DNA of 64,000 nt from Lunularia cruciata (Eukaryota > Streptophyta > Marchantiopsida > Lunulariales > Lunulariaceae): positions 31,377,001 through 31,441,000 of the forward strand of contig OX419758.1 in the NCBI GenBank assembly GCA_948567375.1, read 5' to 3'. The position numbers and the translations under genes are program-made. How positions within the stretch are numbered: the first letter of the stretch is position 1; the number at the start of each line of letters is the position of its first letter. Positions 24,583 through 35,040 of this stretch are shown piece after piece. Below the pieces are notes generated by a model. That model saw only the letters and a program-made list of their open reading frames with translations, was not told the origin of the DNA and searched no databases.

Positions 24583-24842
24583 TGATCAATAAACTTGATT
24601 AGTGCTACATAAACCATGCTGATTCCAAGCAAATTCACACTTCAAACAAGAATATGTGGTTCACCTCTGTGTGAGGCTACATCCACGGTAAGCATCAAGA
24701 AGGCCTTTACTGACTCAAGGTCCTATCCTTTTACTAGTCCAGTCCTATGATAGTTTTACAGTCCATACTCCCCACGACCTGCAAGAGAGCAAACCTCACC
24801 AAAATACCCAGAACCCTAAGGCATATCAGTCAAAACCTAACA
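24583..24842 (-). repeat. Copia 3' LTR (260 bp)
   Basis: On the minus strand it begins TGTTAGGTTTTGACTGATAT and ends TTGATCA. It matches the 38619-38877 copy along its full length with scattered substitutions. The polypurine tract abuts its start. Confidence 0.92.
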
Positions 24843-24856
24843 AACTCCCCCTTGAC
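24843..24856 (-). promoter_or_regulatory. Copia polypurine tract
   Basis: On the minus strand CAAGGGGGAGTT directly precedes the TGTTAGG start of the 3' LTR. This is the expected position and composition for the plus-strand DNA primer. Confidence 0.8.
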
Positions 24857-25031
24857 TCTTGTCTTGGGGTTAGTAACCTTGCAACAATTAATCACTCAGT
24901 AGGAAGTTCTAGACAGACAATCAATTACTTGACCCCTCCTTTAAACTAGGATAAACAAGAACTTATAACCGTAGCCCATATAGGGATAAAATAACAAAAA
25001 CAGCCAAGGTCACCTCCAATGTTAGGTCATC

Positions 25032-25812
25032 CTACTCATGCTCCACTTGCACAACCTGCAGGGTAGCACGATGCCTAGAGAAACTTTCTAAAGGTATGAC
25101 TTTGGTAAAGGCATCAGCCGGGCTGAGCTTACCATCAATCTTGACTAGATCAAGCATTTTCTCAGACACATCTTGCCTAAGAAAGTGATATCTGATGTCT
25201 ATATGCTTAACCCTACTGTCCATCACCTGATTTTCAGCTAGGTATAAAGCACTTTGACTGTCACAATGAAGCATTACAGTACCATGTGTTAGCCCCATCT
25301 CAACAACAAGTTTTTCCAACCAAATTGCTTCCTTCGCTGCTTCCGCTGCTGCCATACTCCGCTTCTGTATTAGATTGTGCAACACACTTCTGCAAGATAG
25401 ATCTCCAACTAATGCACCCACCACCAAGTGTGAATACATACCTTGTTGTTGGCCTCTGCTTGTCTAGATCTTGTCCATAATCAGCATCTACATATCCATC
25501 CAGTGATGTGGCATTCATTGATCTTCCGTCAAATAAGAGCCCATAGTCTAGTGTACCTATCAAATACCTAAAAATCCACTTAATTGCTTCCCAATGTGTC
25601 CTTCCTGGACTTGACATATACATGCACACCTTACCCATTGCTAGGGAAAGATCAGGTCTAGTGCAAGTCATAAAGTACATGAGACTCCCAACAGCCTTCT
25701 CATAAGGAATGTTAGCCATTAAACTCTTCTCCACATCATCTGTAGGACAACATGCCGATGAAAGCTTGAAATGAGAAGCTAGAGGAGTACTTACTGGTTT
25801 ACAGTTCTCCAT
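25032..25812 (-). pseudogene. Copia reverse transcriptase C-terminus and RNase H
   Basis: Two overlapping frames (25812-25300 and 25439-25032) cover the end of RT and the RNase H domain. Visible motifs are VGSLMYFMTCTRPDLS, DADYGQDLDKQRPTTRY and, in the second frame, DSQSALYLAENQ...RVKHIDIRYHFLR, all typical of plant copia. A frameshift at about 25350-25430, in the AEYGSSG stretch, separates the two. RNase H normally removes RNA from the RNA/DNA hybrid. The final LESFSRHRATL-type end marks the polyprotein C-terminus. Confidence 0.88.
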
Positions 25813-25863
25813 GTTGAACCTAGCAAGTACCTTCTTAGCATACTCACCCTATGTCAACCACAA

Positions 25864-26829
25864 CTAACCAGTGCCCAAGTTCCTCTTGATCTCCATGCCT
25901 AATATCCTTGTGGCCAACCCTAGATCCTTCATCCTGAACTTTGAACTCAAGAGTGCCTTGAGCTTGTTCACATCAGATCTATCCTTGGCAGCTATCAACA
26001 TGTCATCCACATATAGCACAAGAATAATAAAACCGAAGGTCTTATTACTCACTGGTTTCATGTACACACAAGGATCAAATAAACTCCTATTGAAACCTTG
26101 AGCATGCATAAACACATCAAACCTCTTATTCCATTGGCGATGTGCTTGCTTCAATCCATACAAGGACTTCAGCAATCTGCATACCTTGTCTTCTTGGCCA
26201 TTCTTCACAAATCCCACAGGTTGTCTCATGGAGATCCTCTCATCCAAGGTACCATGGAGAAACACCGTGACAACATCCATTTGATCTAAAGTAAGACCAA
26301 ATAATGCAACAAGCATACATAACATATGGATTGTGGAATACTTTGCAATATGAGAAAAGACCTCATTGTATTCCACCCCCTTCTCTTCAATGAACTCCTT
26401 GTCTACCAACCTAGTCTTGTAGATCTTTGATCCCTCCTTAGGACCCTCTTTCAACTTGTAGATCCACTTGCAATCTATCACTTGTTGATCCTTAGGTAAC
26501 CTAACTAGCTCCCATGTCTTGTTATCCCTCAAGGATTCCATCTCCCTCTCCATAGAACCAAACCACTCATCCTTTTCACTAGAAGAACATGCTTCCTTGT
26601 AGGATGAGGGTTCACCTTCTTCCAAGACCAGAGCACAAGCATCATCCCCAAAAGTCAAGTCATCATCCAACAACTTTGTTGAATCAATCCGCATACCATA
26701 TCTGATTGGAGCTCGACTAGCATGCCTTGATAACCTCCTAGATGAACTCTCTGCTTGATCTCCATGTGTAGGTCCAATGTGAGACTGACTTAGCACATTT
26801 TGTTGCTCATCAGCAAATACTTGCTCCAT
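25864..26829 (-). pseudogene. Copia reverse transcriptase core
   Basis: A 321-codon open frame with the plant copia RT signature. In order it has WELVRLPKDQQVIDCKWIYK, MDVVTVFLHGTLDERISMRQ, CRLLKSLYGLKQ and the catalytic LYVDDMLIAA motif with both aspartates present. A stop between this frame and 25812 interrupts the domain. The first 80 residues correspond to the variable linker after integrase. The active-site residues survive although the polyprotein is broken. Confidence 0.92.
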
Positions 26830-26918
26830 TTGTTCTTGCTCCTCAAGAACTTGCTCTGCTACAAGAGCACCTCCTTCCTCTTCATCACTTAAGTGATAAA
26901 TCTCCCCCTCAACTAGAT

Positions 26919-27311
26919 CTAAGGTGGAGACTTGCCTTTTTCAATGTAGGGAGCCTGAGCATTCTCCTCCTCCTTGAATGATATGGATTCATTAAAGGAA
27001 ACATCCCTACTTACCACAACCTTACACATTATTGGATCCCATAACCTATAAGCTTTCACTCCACTTGCATAGCTAAGAAAAACACATTTCTTTGACTTAG
27101 CATCCAACTTGTACCTCTCTTCCTTAGGTGTGAGTGAATATGCATCACAACCAAATATCTTCAATCTACCATAATCAACTGGTTGCTTATGCCTCAACTC
27201 ATATGGTGTCTTGAAGTTGATTGTACTAGATGGAGAAATATTTACCACATATTTCTTTGTGTTGATAGCTTCTGCCCAAAACTCATGTGGCAACTTTGAT
27301 TCACTCAACAT
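26919..27311 (-). pseudogene. Copia integrase, C-terminal part
   Basis: Frame with LPHEFWAEAINT and YELRHKQPVDYGRLKIFGCD, characteristic of the region after the DDE core of copia integrase, followed by SFNES. An in-frame stop and a frame change at about 27310-27410 separate it from the upstream integrase frame, in the region where the catalytic Glu normally lies. Confidence 0.88.
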
Positions 27312-27403
27312 ACTCTACGCATGTTCCAACAATGTTTGGTTGAGCCGCTCAGCAACACCGTTCTACTGCGGAGTGTAACTATGGTAAGGTGGCAAGTTAT
27401 CCC

Positions 27404-28069
27404 CTATTTTGTGTAGTATGCCTGAAACTCTCTAGAGACATACTCCCCGCCATTGTCTGATCTTAGACACCTCACCTTCTCCCCAATCTGAGTCTCCACT
27501 TGGGTCTTCCACTTCTTGAAAGTGGCAAAGACTTCAGACTTGTGGTGCATGAAATAAATCCACACAAACCTTGAGTAATCGTCAATAAATGTTACATAGT
27601 AAACTTTTCCAGAGTGTGAGGGTGTAGGAGATGGTCCACACACATCACTATGTACATAGTCGAGTAGATCCTTGGAATTATGGGTCCCCACTCCAAAAAC
27701 AGATCTATTTTGTTTTCCAAAGATGCAATGCTCACAAAAATCCAACTTCACAGTCTTCAAGCAAGATAGCAAGCCATTTCTTTTCAAGACAGCCAAACCC
27801 TTCTCACTCAAATGACCTAGCCGTGAATGCCACACAGTCGTCATCCCATCCTGAGACCTGGTTACATTGGCTTCTCCGCACACTGTAGTGCCCTCTAATA
27901 CATATAGATTCTTTTGAAAGTTACCTTGCAAGATAACCTTTCCACCAAAAGTGACTCGAAGTACCCTATCACCAACACTCCATTGATGACCTTTGGCATG
28001 CAATACTCCAAGGGAAATTAGGTTCTTCTTCATGTCAAGTATGAACCAAACATCATTAAACTTCCGCAT
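27404..28069 (-). pseudogene. Copia GAG-pre-integrase and integrase core
   Basis: A 221-codon frame. Residues 1-70 are the linker with FILDMKKNLISLGVL. A zinc-binding HHCC set follows (WHSRLGHLSEKG ... CEHCIFGK), then the catalytic core with first Asp in SDVCGP and second Asp in RSDNGGEY. The frame ends just after SREFQAYY. Integrase inserts the element cDNA into host DNA. Confidence 0.92.
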
Positions 28070-28099
28070 AGCTCAATCAAACATTTGAATCCTCATGGA

Positions 28100-28260
28100 T
28101 CCAATACCTTCAATCCGACAAGGTTGATCATTCCACATCAGAATTGAACCATTCAATGTTGAAAATGAATAGAAGAACTCCTTGATATAGCATATATGGT
28201 ACGAGCAAGCATAATCTAGGATCCACTCATCATTGATACTGGGAGATGAGGCACAAAGGG
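28100..28260 (-). pseudogene. Copia protease remnant
   Basis: Reading through stops, the stretch WILDYACSYHIC aligns with the copia protease motif WILDSG(A/C)(S/T)xH. The catalytic triad D-S/T-G reads D-Y-A here, so the protease could not be active. It lies between the gag zinc knuckle and the integrase frame, as expected. Confidence 0.75.
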
Positions 28261-28372
28261 CATACCCACAATGTCACAAATCATACTGACCATCCAACAG
28301 ATCAGTATCCTCCTCAACATAATCTATGTTTGCTGAAGAGCCCCCATCTACCTTTCCTTTGCCCTAAGCTTT

Positions 28373-29052
28373 GCACTCCTTCTTCATATGGCCTACTTTG
28401 CCACATCCCCAACAAGTCACCTATTTCCTTGCCTCTTGACTTAGACATGGACCTGTCCTTGCTTTTCCCCTTATCACCATCACTAGTCCTCCATTGAGGT
28501 CTCCTCTATTAGATAACCAAGGCATTGCCATGAGTAGAAGATGACATTGAGGTTGCAACAAGTTTTTGTTGCAAGTCATCTGTAAGTAGAGCTGCAATCA
28601 CCTCTTCAAAGGTCATGGTCTTTTTCTCATAGTGCAATAACACTTGTGAAGGTGACTGATAGGATGGTGGCAAGGATTCCAACAAGTGCAACGCCTTTCT
28701 CTACTCATTCAAGTCCTCTCCCAAGTTTGTCAAGTCTACTATTAGGTCACAAAATGCATCCACATGGTCTTTGATGTTGGTTCCTGGTTTCATCTTGAAT
28801 GTGATTAGTTTGAGATTGGTGTACAATCTATTTGACAATTCATTTTGATGATACTTGCCCTATAGTGCATCAAACAAGGAGGTACAATCAGAATGCTCCC
28901 CCACTTTCTTGATCACATGGGGCTGAAGGGCAGCAAAACAGTATTCACAGCTTGCTCTTGCATATCATCCTAATCACTTTGTCTCACATCCTCAAGTTTC
29001 TCCCTCAAGAGCCTACCCAAACTAGTTGCACTCAAAACTCCTTTCACCTGCT
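28373..29052 (-). pseudogene. Copia gag, distal part with CCHC zinc knuckle
   Basis: The zinc knuckle CWGCGKVGHMKKEC (CX2CX4HX4C, all ligands present) sits at 28414-28373. Upstream, QVKGVLSATSLGRLL resumes the gag N-terminus that was cut by the chromovirus at 29052. Several stops are present between, so this is a broken gag. Gag forms the particle that packages element RNA. Confidence 0.85.
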
Positions 29053-29478
29053 TGTAAAAAACCAAGACTGAGGAGAGAAATAAGAGAATTGAAACTCACA
29101 TTGAGACACTTGAATGAGGGAAAACTCCAAATGCCTAGCATGAGCTTTGGCTTTGGTATTTATAGTTAGCATACAAGGCCCTTGAGAAGCTTCTCAAGAA
29201 GCTTCCTCAAGCTGCTTTCTTAGAGTGCAAGCCAAATTAACTAGGAAGCTTCTCAAGAAGCTTCCTTCTAGAAGTCGCCTACTTGACGTGCAAGCTAAGC
29301 TAGTTGGAAGCTTCTAGAAGCTTCCTTCTAAAGGCTATTTACTTGCGGTGCAAACTAAGCTAGTCGGGAAGTTTCCCAAGAAGCTTCCTAGATACTTCCG
29401 GAATATTATGGGCTAATTTGTCTTATGTGCTACTTCATAAGTCCAACTAACTTCGTTGCTAAACTCCATATTGTTACA
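29053..29478 (-). repeat. Chromovirus 3' LTR (426 bp)
   Basis: On the minus strand it starts TGTAACAATATGGAG and ends TTTTTTACA. It has a TATAAATA box at 29157-29164 and upstream GAAGCTTC arrays, including GAAnnTTCnnGAAnnTTC at 29307-29324. It is 49 bp longer than the 5' LTR because of an indel within the GAAGCTTC repeats. Confidence 0.93.
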
Positions 29479-29492
29479 TCTTCCCCCACCGC
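29479..29492 (-). promoter_or_regulatory. Chromovirus polypurine tract
   Basis: GCGGTGGGGGAAGA on the minus strand, directly before the TGTAACA start of the 3' LTR. Confidence 0.88.
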
Positions 29493-29720
29493 TAGTTGGT
29501 GAAGTCTTGTCGCCAGTGAAGCTTCAAATTCTTGGATGGCCATCTATGCATTTTGGAGGTGAGAAAGAGGTTCCCATGTGGTATCATGAAGGGGATATCC
29601 TTTCCAAAGGACCTTGTACTATGTATGTTGGCGACGGCCTTGTTGAATATGGCAACGTGCAAGGATACAATCAACTTTGTACTCCTCATGATCATTGATA
29701 GGGATAGGAAGAGGGATTAG
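29492..29720 (-). pseudogene. Chromodomain at the integrase C-terminus
   Basis: Reading minus strand with two stops ignored, the segment runs YKVDCILARCH, then YKVLWKGYPLHDTTWEPLSH, then AIQEFE. This is the chromodomain pattern (aromatic, Y.V.WKGY....TWEP, ...AI..FE) that defines chromoviruses and is thought to guide integration to marked chromatin. Just upstream, HPVFHVSKLKPF is the conserved end of gypsy integrase. Confidence 0.88.
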
Positions 29721-30620
29721 GAACAAAAGGTTTCAACTTGGAAACATGAAAGACAGGATGGATATGCATATGACAAGGCAAGGTAAGTCAATAAGCAACA
29801 AGAGAGACAATTTGGGTGATATCAAAGGGTCCTATCCAATTAGGGGCAAGTTTACAAACTTGGGTATCAAGTGGGAGAGGGAGGATAGCATGACTTTATC
29901 CCCAACTTCAAAGGTGAGATCACGACGATGGTGGTCCACATATTGGCAATTCTGAGCAACAAGGAGGTGAGACTTGGCTTGTTGGAGAGAGTGTGATATA
30001 GTGGTCAAGAATGTGGAAGTATGAGGAACTTGAGATGGAGGGGGAGCAAGAAGAGAATCTAGAACAAGCAGATCTTGGCCAAAATTGAGAAAGAAAGGAG
30101 TAAATCTAGTGCTTACATGTTTAAAATTGTTGTAGGCAACTTCTGTAGTTGCAAGACATTCATCCTAATTTGTATGGTGGACATTGAAAAAGGCACGCAC
30201 CATATCCTCCAATGTATGATTTGCACGTTTGGTTTGTCCATCAGTTTGAGGATGATAGGTCGTGGACAAAGCAAGTTTGGTACCAAGTATCTAGAAGAGC
30301 GCTTGCTAAAACTTTCTTGTAAATCGAGGATCACAGTCAAGATGAGTACACATGGCATCCCCTTATGCTTAAAGATATTGTTGAAGTAGATTTGCGCTAA
30401 GGTTGGAGCATCCACGGTATCACAGGTTGGTGCCAAGTGGATTTGCTTACTAAGCTTATCCACAAACACCACAATTGCGGTGTGTCCTTGTTTTGTCTTT
30501 GGCAAAGATATGATGAGATCCAAGCTCACATGCTCCCAGCGAGTGGATGAATGGTGAGTGCTTAAAGGAGTCGACTCGGCTTCAGGTTGTTTGCTTTGTT
30601 ATGTGGGCAGCTCTCACACG
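29721..30620 (-). pseudogene. Chromovirus integrase, distal half
   Basis: Starts at the CESC of the zinc-binding HHCC domain (about 30610), immediately beside the inserted element. It continues through NKANNLKPSRLL, WEHVSLDLIISLPKT (first catalytic Asp) and FVDKLSKQIHLAPT, then stops and frameshifts. The end IHPVFHVSKLKPFVPNPSS is intact. It is the downstream part of the integrase whose first half is at 33045-33463. Confidence 0.88.
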
Positions 30621-30625
30621 TTCAG
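30621..30625. other. Target-site duplication TTCAG (left)
   Basis: TTCAG here and at 33040-33044 flanks the 2414-bp TG...CA element. Removing the element and one duplicate rejoins the integrase as VQEFF-stop-TCESC across the HHCC finger. Confidence 0.9.
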
Positions 30626-31072
30626 TGTGGTGCACACATTTTTCATTTTGGACGAGTTTAGAAGAAGAAATGCCTTGTTGAAACCAAATGGAGAAGAAAT
30701 GAGTGCAAACTTGTGTTTTGATCAGACCCGAGGAAGTCAATTTTGTGTAAGAGGAAGAAAGGTTTGGTTTGGATCAGACCCGAAGAAGCTTACTTCGTGT
30801 CAGAGGAGTGAAAAACTCGGATCAGATGTTGAAGGAGTGCAAACCCGAAGGAGCAATGGAAGGTTACAAGTCAGGATTCTTGCGGGTGCCATATCTCAGT
30901 GACCACAAGTCTAAATCAAGTGTGCTATATCTCGTTGGAAGCGTCTCATTCAGTGCTTTCCATTTCCACCAAAATTGTAAAGTTTGGAGGTTTGTAGAAG
31001 AAGTAACAAACATTTGAAGTTTCTGGAGTAAATGTACTTCGGGTTGAGGTTCTTCGGGTCAATGTGACTTCA

Positions 31073-31130
31073 TACTTCGGACTTCATACTTTGTACTTCG
31101 GACTTCATACTTTGTACTTTGGGTTTACAT
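31073..31130 (+). repeat. 21-bp tandem repeat in the solo LTR U3
   Basis: ACTTCGGACTTCATACTTTG repeats at 31074 and 31095 with partial flanking copies. Short U3 repeats of this type often carry enhancer function in LTRs, but none is shown here. Confidence 0.75.
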
Positions 31131-31632
31131 GACTTCAGGTCTAAAGACTTCACCTCAAGATGAAGATGACTAAATCCGAGGTAGTCGGACCTCGAAGTGC
31201 AGTGAAGGTGACTTTGGGAGTTTTGCCAGAGGGATCAGAGGAAGTTAGAGTAGTGAAAGAAGATAGTTAGGATACCCATGATTTCAATTTCAGTCTTGAT
31301 TAAAGATGAAACATGAATTGAAGGAGAAGTAGCAATAGTGAATAAACCCAAAGTGCAGGATCAGACAGTAAGTGTCTTCGGGTTAGTAACATGAATGATT
31401 AGGAGAAAGTGGGTTACAAATTGAAGGTGTAGATAGTGTATTTATGGTTTCAATTACAATTCTTGATGATGACACAATAAAATTAGTAAAGGAATTGATA
31501 GTAGTTAAACCCGAGGTAAGAGAGATAGGAGTGCAGGTGTCTTCAAATTTGACACTTGACACTGTAGAGAAGAGTGGGTTGGGAGATAGAGATTTAGAAG
31601 GCTTAACTATGATAGGAATTTCATATCATGAA

Positions 31633-32066
31633 GGATAAATGTCAGTCACGTCGGTTTTGCGGCTCAGTTGAAAGCCATGAAACAAGTATGCGGTAGCTTA
31701 AAACTAGAATTGGCACAATATTGTGAAGTAGCGGCTTTTGCTCAATTTGGTTCAGACCTTGATGCTGCAACTCAGTATTTATTAAATCGTGGGGCTAGGT
31801 TAACTGAGATACTTAAACAAGCACAATATAGCCCAATTCCTATTGAAAAACAAATTGTGGTTATTTATGCAGCTGTCAAAGGTTACTTAGACCAAATACC
31901 CATCGTTCTCATAATGCACTATGAACAAGAGCTATTGAAATCTATTGACCCAGGTATACTTTCTGCTATTGTACAACAAAAAAACATCACTGAGCAAATA
32001 AGTAGTCAACTGGCTACCTTTTGCCAAAAATTTACGCAGAGCTTCTTAGCAACTCATCAATCATGA
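31633..32066 (+). pseudogene. atp1: Mitochondrial atp1 3' end (NUMT)
   Basis: In frame from about 31638, the translation contains [52 protein letters not shown], and ends [16 protein letters not shown]. This is the C-terminal third of ATP synthase F1 subunit alpha. The C-terminus is the form I recall from bryophyte mitochondria and is unlike angiosperm atp1 or any plastid atpA. About 140 codons are present. The 5' boundary is abrupt near 31633, with a one-base deletion at about 31635. Compared with the conserved family residues I note Arg to Cys (AQYCEV), Arg to His (VSHVG), Ser to Phe (VGFAAQ) and probably Thr to Met, all explicable as C-to-T or G-to-A changes. It cannot encode a working subunit. 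Confidence 0.9.
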
Positions 32067-32150
32067 AAAAAGAAGAGGGGCGAAGCTATTTGCTTCACCC
32101 CTCCCCCCTCCGGTTACCAAGTAGCCATGGCTTATGAAAAAGGTAGGGCA
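32067..32150 (+). other. Mitochondrial atp1 3' flank with stem-loop
   Basis: After the atp1 stop comes GAGGGGCGAAGC-TATTT-GCTTCACCCCTC, a 12-bp stem with one G-T pair and a 5-base loop (32074-32102). Stem-loops of this kind mark 3' ends of plant mitochondrial mRNAs, so the captured piece probably extends past the gene. The right limit is uncertain. Confidence 0.6.
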
Positions 32151-33044
32151 TGGGTAGGGGAAGAAGAAGTAGAAGATTTGAAACCCAAGGAAAAAGTAGC
32201 AGGAAGTAAGATTACTTTAGGTTCGGGTTTGAAAGCCGAAGAAGAAGTAGACATCGGATCGGATTAGTAACCGATTTGAGATTTGAAGGGGCAGATATGA
32301 AGAGGTGCATTGTCATTTCGGATCTGCAGGTTAGAAGAGTTGTTGTAGAACGATATAGTTGTTAGAACTGTCGATTGCTTCACTATTTAAGAGTGGCATT
32401 CGCAAGAAATTGTTGTTCAGTGCTCACTATTTCTGAGAATAGATAAAGCAAAGTGCTGTGAAGCAGTGCTCGTCGCTTGAGCTTGATTCCGAGTATCAAC
32501 TTTGTGTTTATGTTTGTGAGTGTGTGGAGAAATTCAAAGTGCAAGTCAGAGTGTTTGTTGGATGTTGGATTCCACAGCCTTGATCTTCATTTTGTGTGTT
32601 TGATCTTGAGTGAAATGCAATCAAAGCAATGCCTTGACAGATCTGAGAGGAATTGTAGTGTTGGTAGTATTCTGCATGTGTGAGTGTAGTGCAAAGTTGA
32701 TGTGAAGCAATTTCGATCAAGGAAGTTGTGCCTTCAGTGGAGGGGTGGAACACAATTCTAAGACGAAGTCGTTTTGCAGTGAAGTGCCATTTTTGAGAGA
32801 GCTTGAATCGAAAGAATTGAAGGATTTGTGATTAAGGAGTGTTAATGTGTGACAAGACTACGAGTCAATGCTTGTTACTCTCTTTTGGGTGTGGTTTCTA
32901 CCTAAGAGACTAAAGAAGAACTCAAGAAGAACTACATTGTTACTTTGCTTTGTATTTGACCAATTCTGACTCGTATCTTTGCGGGAACAAACTTTACTTA
33001 CCCAATTACCGCAAAAGTGATATTTGTCGGGTTGTCACATTCAG

Positions 33045-33463
33045 AAAAATTCTTGAACATCTCGTGTCATGTTGGGCCACCACCATTGACGTTGGAGGGT
33101 ACCCAAGGTCTTTTCTACACCCATGTGACCAGCAATGGGTAAATCATGGGCTTCTTGAAAGCACACAAGTTGAAGATCACCTTTAGCTAGAACATAGATC
33201 CGGTCCTCATGGAATAAAAGGCCCTCCTTGATGGAGAAGGTGTTGTACTCCTTATTGCATGCCGTAAGGCGACCATGTACCATTTGGAAGAAGGGATCTT
33301 GGTGTAGAGCTGACTGAAACTCATTTTGGACCTTGGAGTCAATTGACACCATTGAAATTGCCATTGTGATGAGAGGAAGAGACTTCAAATCAGGTTGTTG
33401 TGATAAAGCATTAGGGATGACATGGAACTGACCTAGTTTGTACTCAAGTTTGATGTCATACAA
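33045..33463 (-). pseudogene. Chromovirus integrase zinc-finger part, proximal half
   Basis: A 140-codon frame whose end carries the two His of the HHCC finger (HDLPIAGHMGVEKTLGTL) and QRQWWWPNMTRDVQEFF. The CxxC pair lies beyond the inserted element at about 30610-30620. The start overlaps the RNase H to integrase linker (YKLGQFHVIPNALS, normally NxxADALSR). Confidence 0.9.
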
Positions 33464-33539
33464 TTGGAGTTGTTCCTCCCATTAATGATGTCAACTCTTC
33501 ATGTATTCCAAGTGTAAGGTCTGCAACAATGGTTTGTGA

Positions 33540-33830
33540 TCAGTTGTTTCCCCAAGAGGTAATGCCTCCATACCTTGGTAGCATATACCATTGCAAGTTG
33601 CTCTCAATCTTGAACTGAGTAGTTTTGTTCAGCCGTGTTGAGTTGACAAGACACAAAGGCAATGGGATGGAGTCCATCTTGGAATTCTTGTTGCAGCACG
33701 GCTCCAATTGCAAAGTTAGAAGTATCAAAATCAACCACACAAGGTAGTTGAGGATCATATGGTTGAAGAATGGGTCTTGAAGACACCATATGCTTTAACT
33801 TTTGGAATGCTTCTTCATACTTGGTGGTCC
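33540..33830 (-). pseudogene. Chromovirus RNase H
   Basis: FVVDFDTSNFAIGAVLQQEF-type sequence (seen as VVDFDTSNFAIGAVLQQ) followed by PIAFVSCQLNTAEQNY, matching gypsy RNase H with its first catalytic Asp. A frameshift to another frame follows within the domain. Confidence 0.85.
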
Positions 33831-34520
33831 ACTAGAAACTCAAGTTCTTTTCCAAGAGGTCAGTCAATGGTGCAGCCACATGAGCATAATAATGGATGAA
33901 CCGTCAGTAAAAACTGGCCAATCTATTGAATGCCCATACTTCTATAGCATCCTTTGGGGTAGGCCAATCAGTAATGGCCTTGATTTTCTCTTCTTCCATC
34001 TTGATCCCCTCTGATGAGATCTTATGACCCACAAAGGTAACCTCCTTCTACCAAAAGTCACACTTCAATTTCTTATAGTAAAATTTCCATTATCGTAGTT
34101 GTCTTAGGACTTCTCGCACATGGTTCATGTGTTCTACCTTTGTCTTACTATAAATTAAGATATCATCCAAGAACACCACCACAGACCAATCCAATAGTCC
34201 ATCCAACACCTAATGCATCTGATCCATGAAGATTGTTGGAGCATTAATGAGTCCGAAAGGTAGAACTCTCCACTCAAAATGCCCATACCTTGTACAAAAG
34301 GCAGTCTTTTGTACATCCTCTCTATCAATAAGAATTTGCCAATAGCCGCTACAAAGATCCAACTTGGAAAAGTAACGTGCTCCACTAAGTTGATCAAGAT
34401 AGTCATTGATCCAAGGCAAGGGATATGCATTCTTTATGGTTTGCTTATTGAGCCCACGGTAATCAATACAAAAATGAAGTCATCCATCCTTCTTTGGAAC
34501 AAATAGTATTGGTGCTCCTC
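33831..34520 (-). pseudogene. Chromovirus reverse transcriptase
   Basis: Motifs in order on the minus strand are [16 protein letters not shown] (about 34380-34330), [20 protein letters not shown] and VVFLDDILIYS, the YxDD-type catalytic box (about 34182-34150) with both Asp. Upstream there is poorly conserved linker. Frame breaks separate the blocks, so no full-length enzyme is encoded. Confidence 0.9.
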
Positions 34521-34722
34521 AAGGAGAGGTACTATGTTGTATGAAGTCCTCCTCCAACAACTCTATAAGTGTTGTTTGCAACTCCTCCAACTCTTGTGGT
34601 AAGAGCCGATAGATTGGTCTACTCACTAGAGTACTCCTTGGCAATAACTCAATCTTGAAGGGCATACCTCAATTGGAGGGTAATCTCTTTGGCAGATCAT
34701 ACGGAAACACGTCTGCAAACTC

Positions 34723-35022
34723 CTAAACTATTCCATCAACCATTGCTTGATGAGGCTTTTGGCCCTCCTCCAATTGTTCTTGTGCAATCGGCTTGATCCA
34801 CACCGTGAATACAGACTTATCTTCCTCCAAAGCTTGCTCTATGGTTGCTTTACTAACCAACTTCCCTTCCAGGGACTCATCTCTCTTCCAAGCTTGCTCC
34901 ATGGTTGCCTTCTTAGCAAACTTCTCATCTTGGGACTCCACTCCCTTCAAGGTTTGCTCTATGGCTACCTTCTCAATAAACTTCCCGTCTTGGGATTGAC
35001 TATTCTTAGGTGTCTTACTTAG
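34723..35022 (-). repeat. Short coding repeat between protease and RT
   Basis: Three imperfect copies of a roughly 66-bp unit with CTTGCTCCATGGTTGC-type cores (about 34830, 34890, 34955). On the minus strand they encode repeats with (K)ATMEQA(W/L) and K(S/F)AKKATIEQA features. The location is the variable linker of the gypsy polyprotein. Confidence 0.6.
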
Positions 35023-35040
35023 AGGTGCCAGACAACCTAA

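Larger units (their letters stand above)
30626..33039 (+). mobile_element. 2414-bp TG...CA element, probably a solo LTR
   Basis: Begins TGTGGTGCACAC and ends GTCGGGTTGTCACA, giving TGTG/CACA termini, with a perfect 5-bp duplication. A TATTTAAG box at 32383-32390 followed by GC-richer sequence suggests plus-strand U3 (about 1.76 kb), R and U5. No gag or pol and no second internal copy of the ends were seen, so a solo LTR left by LTR-LTR recombination is the simplest reading. A non-autonomous element without distinct internal LTRs is an alternative. The U3 carries a mitochondrial DNA fragment (31638-32150) and a 21-bp tandem repeat. This is the youngest of the three nested insertions. Confidence 0.8.

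Noticed and set aside
31668-32066. Plastid atpA insertion
   Set aside because: The ATP synthase alpha sequence has [11 protein letters not shown] and FLATHQS features of mitochondrial atp1, not of plastid atpA as I know it.
30626-33039. Intact small retrotransposon with two LTRs
   Set aside because: No internal repetition of either terminus and no primer-binding site or polypurine tract were found inside it, so a solo LTR fits better.
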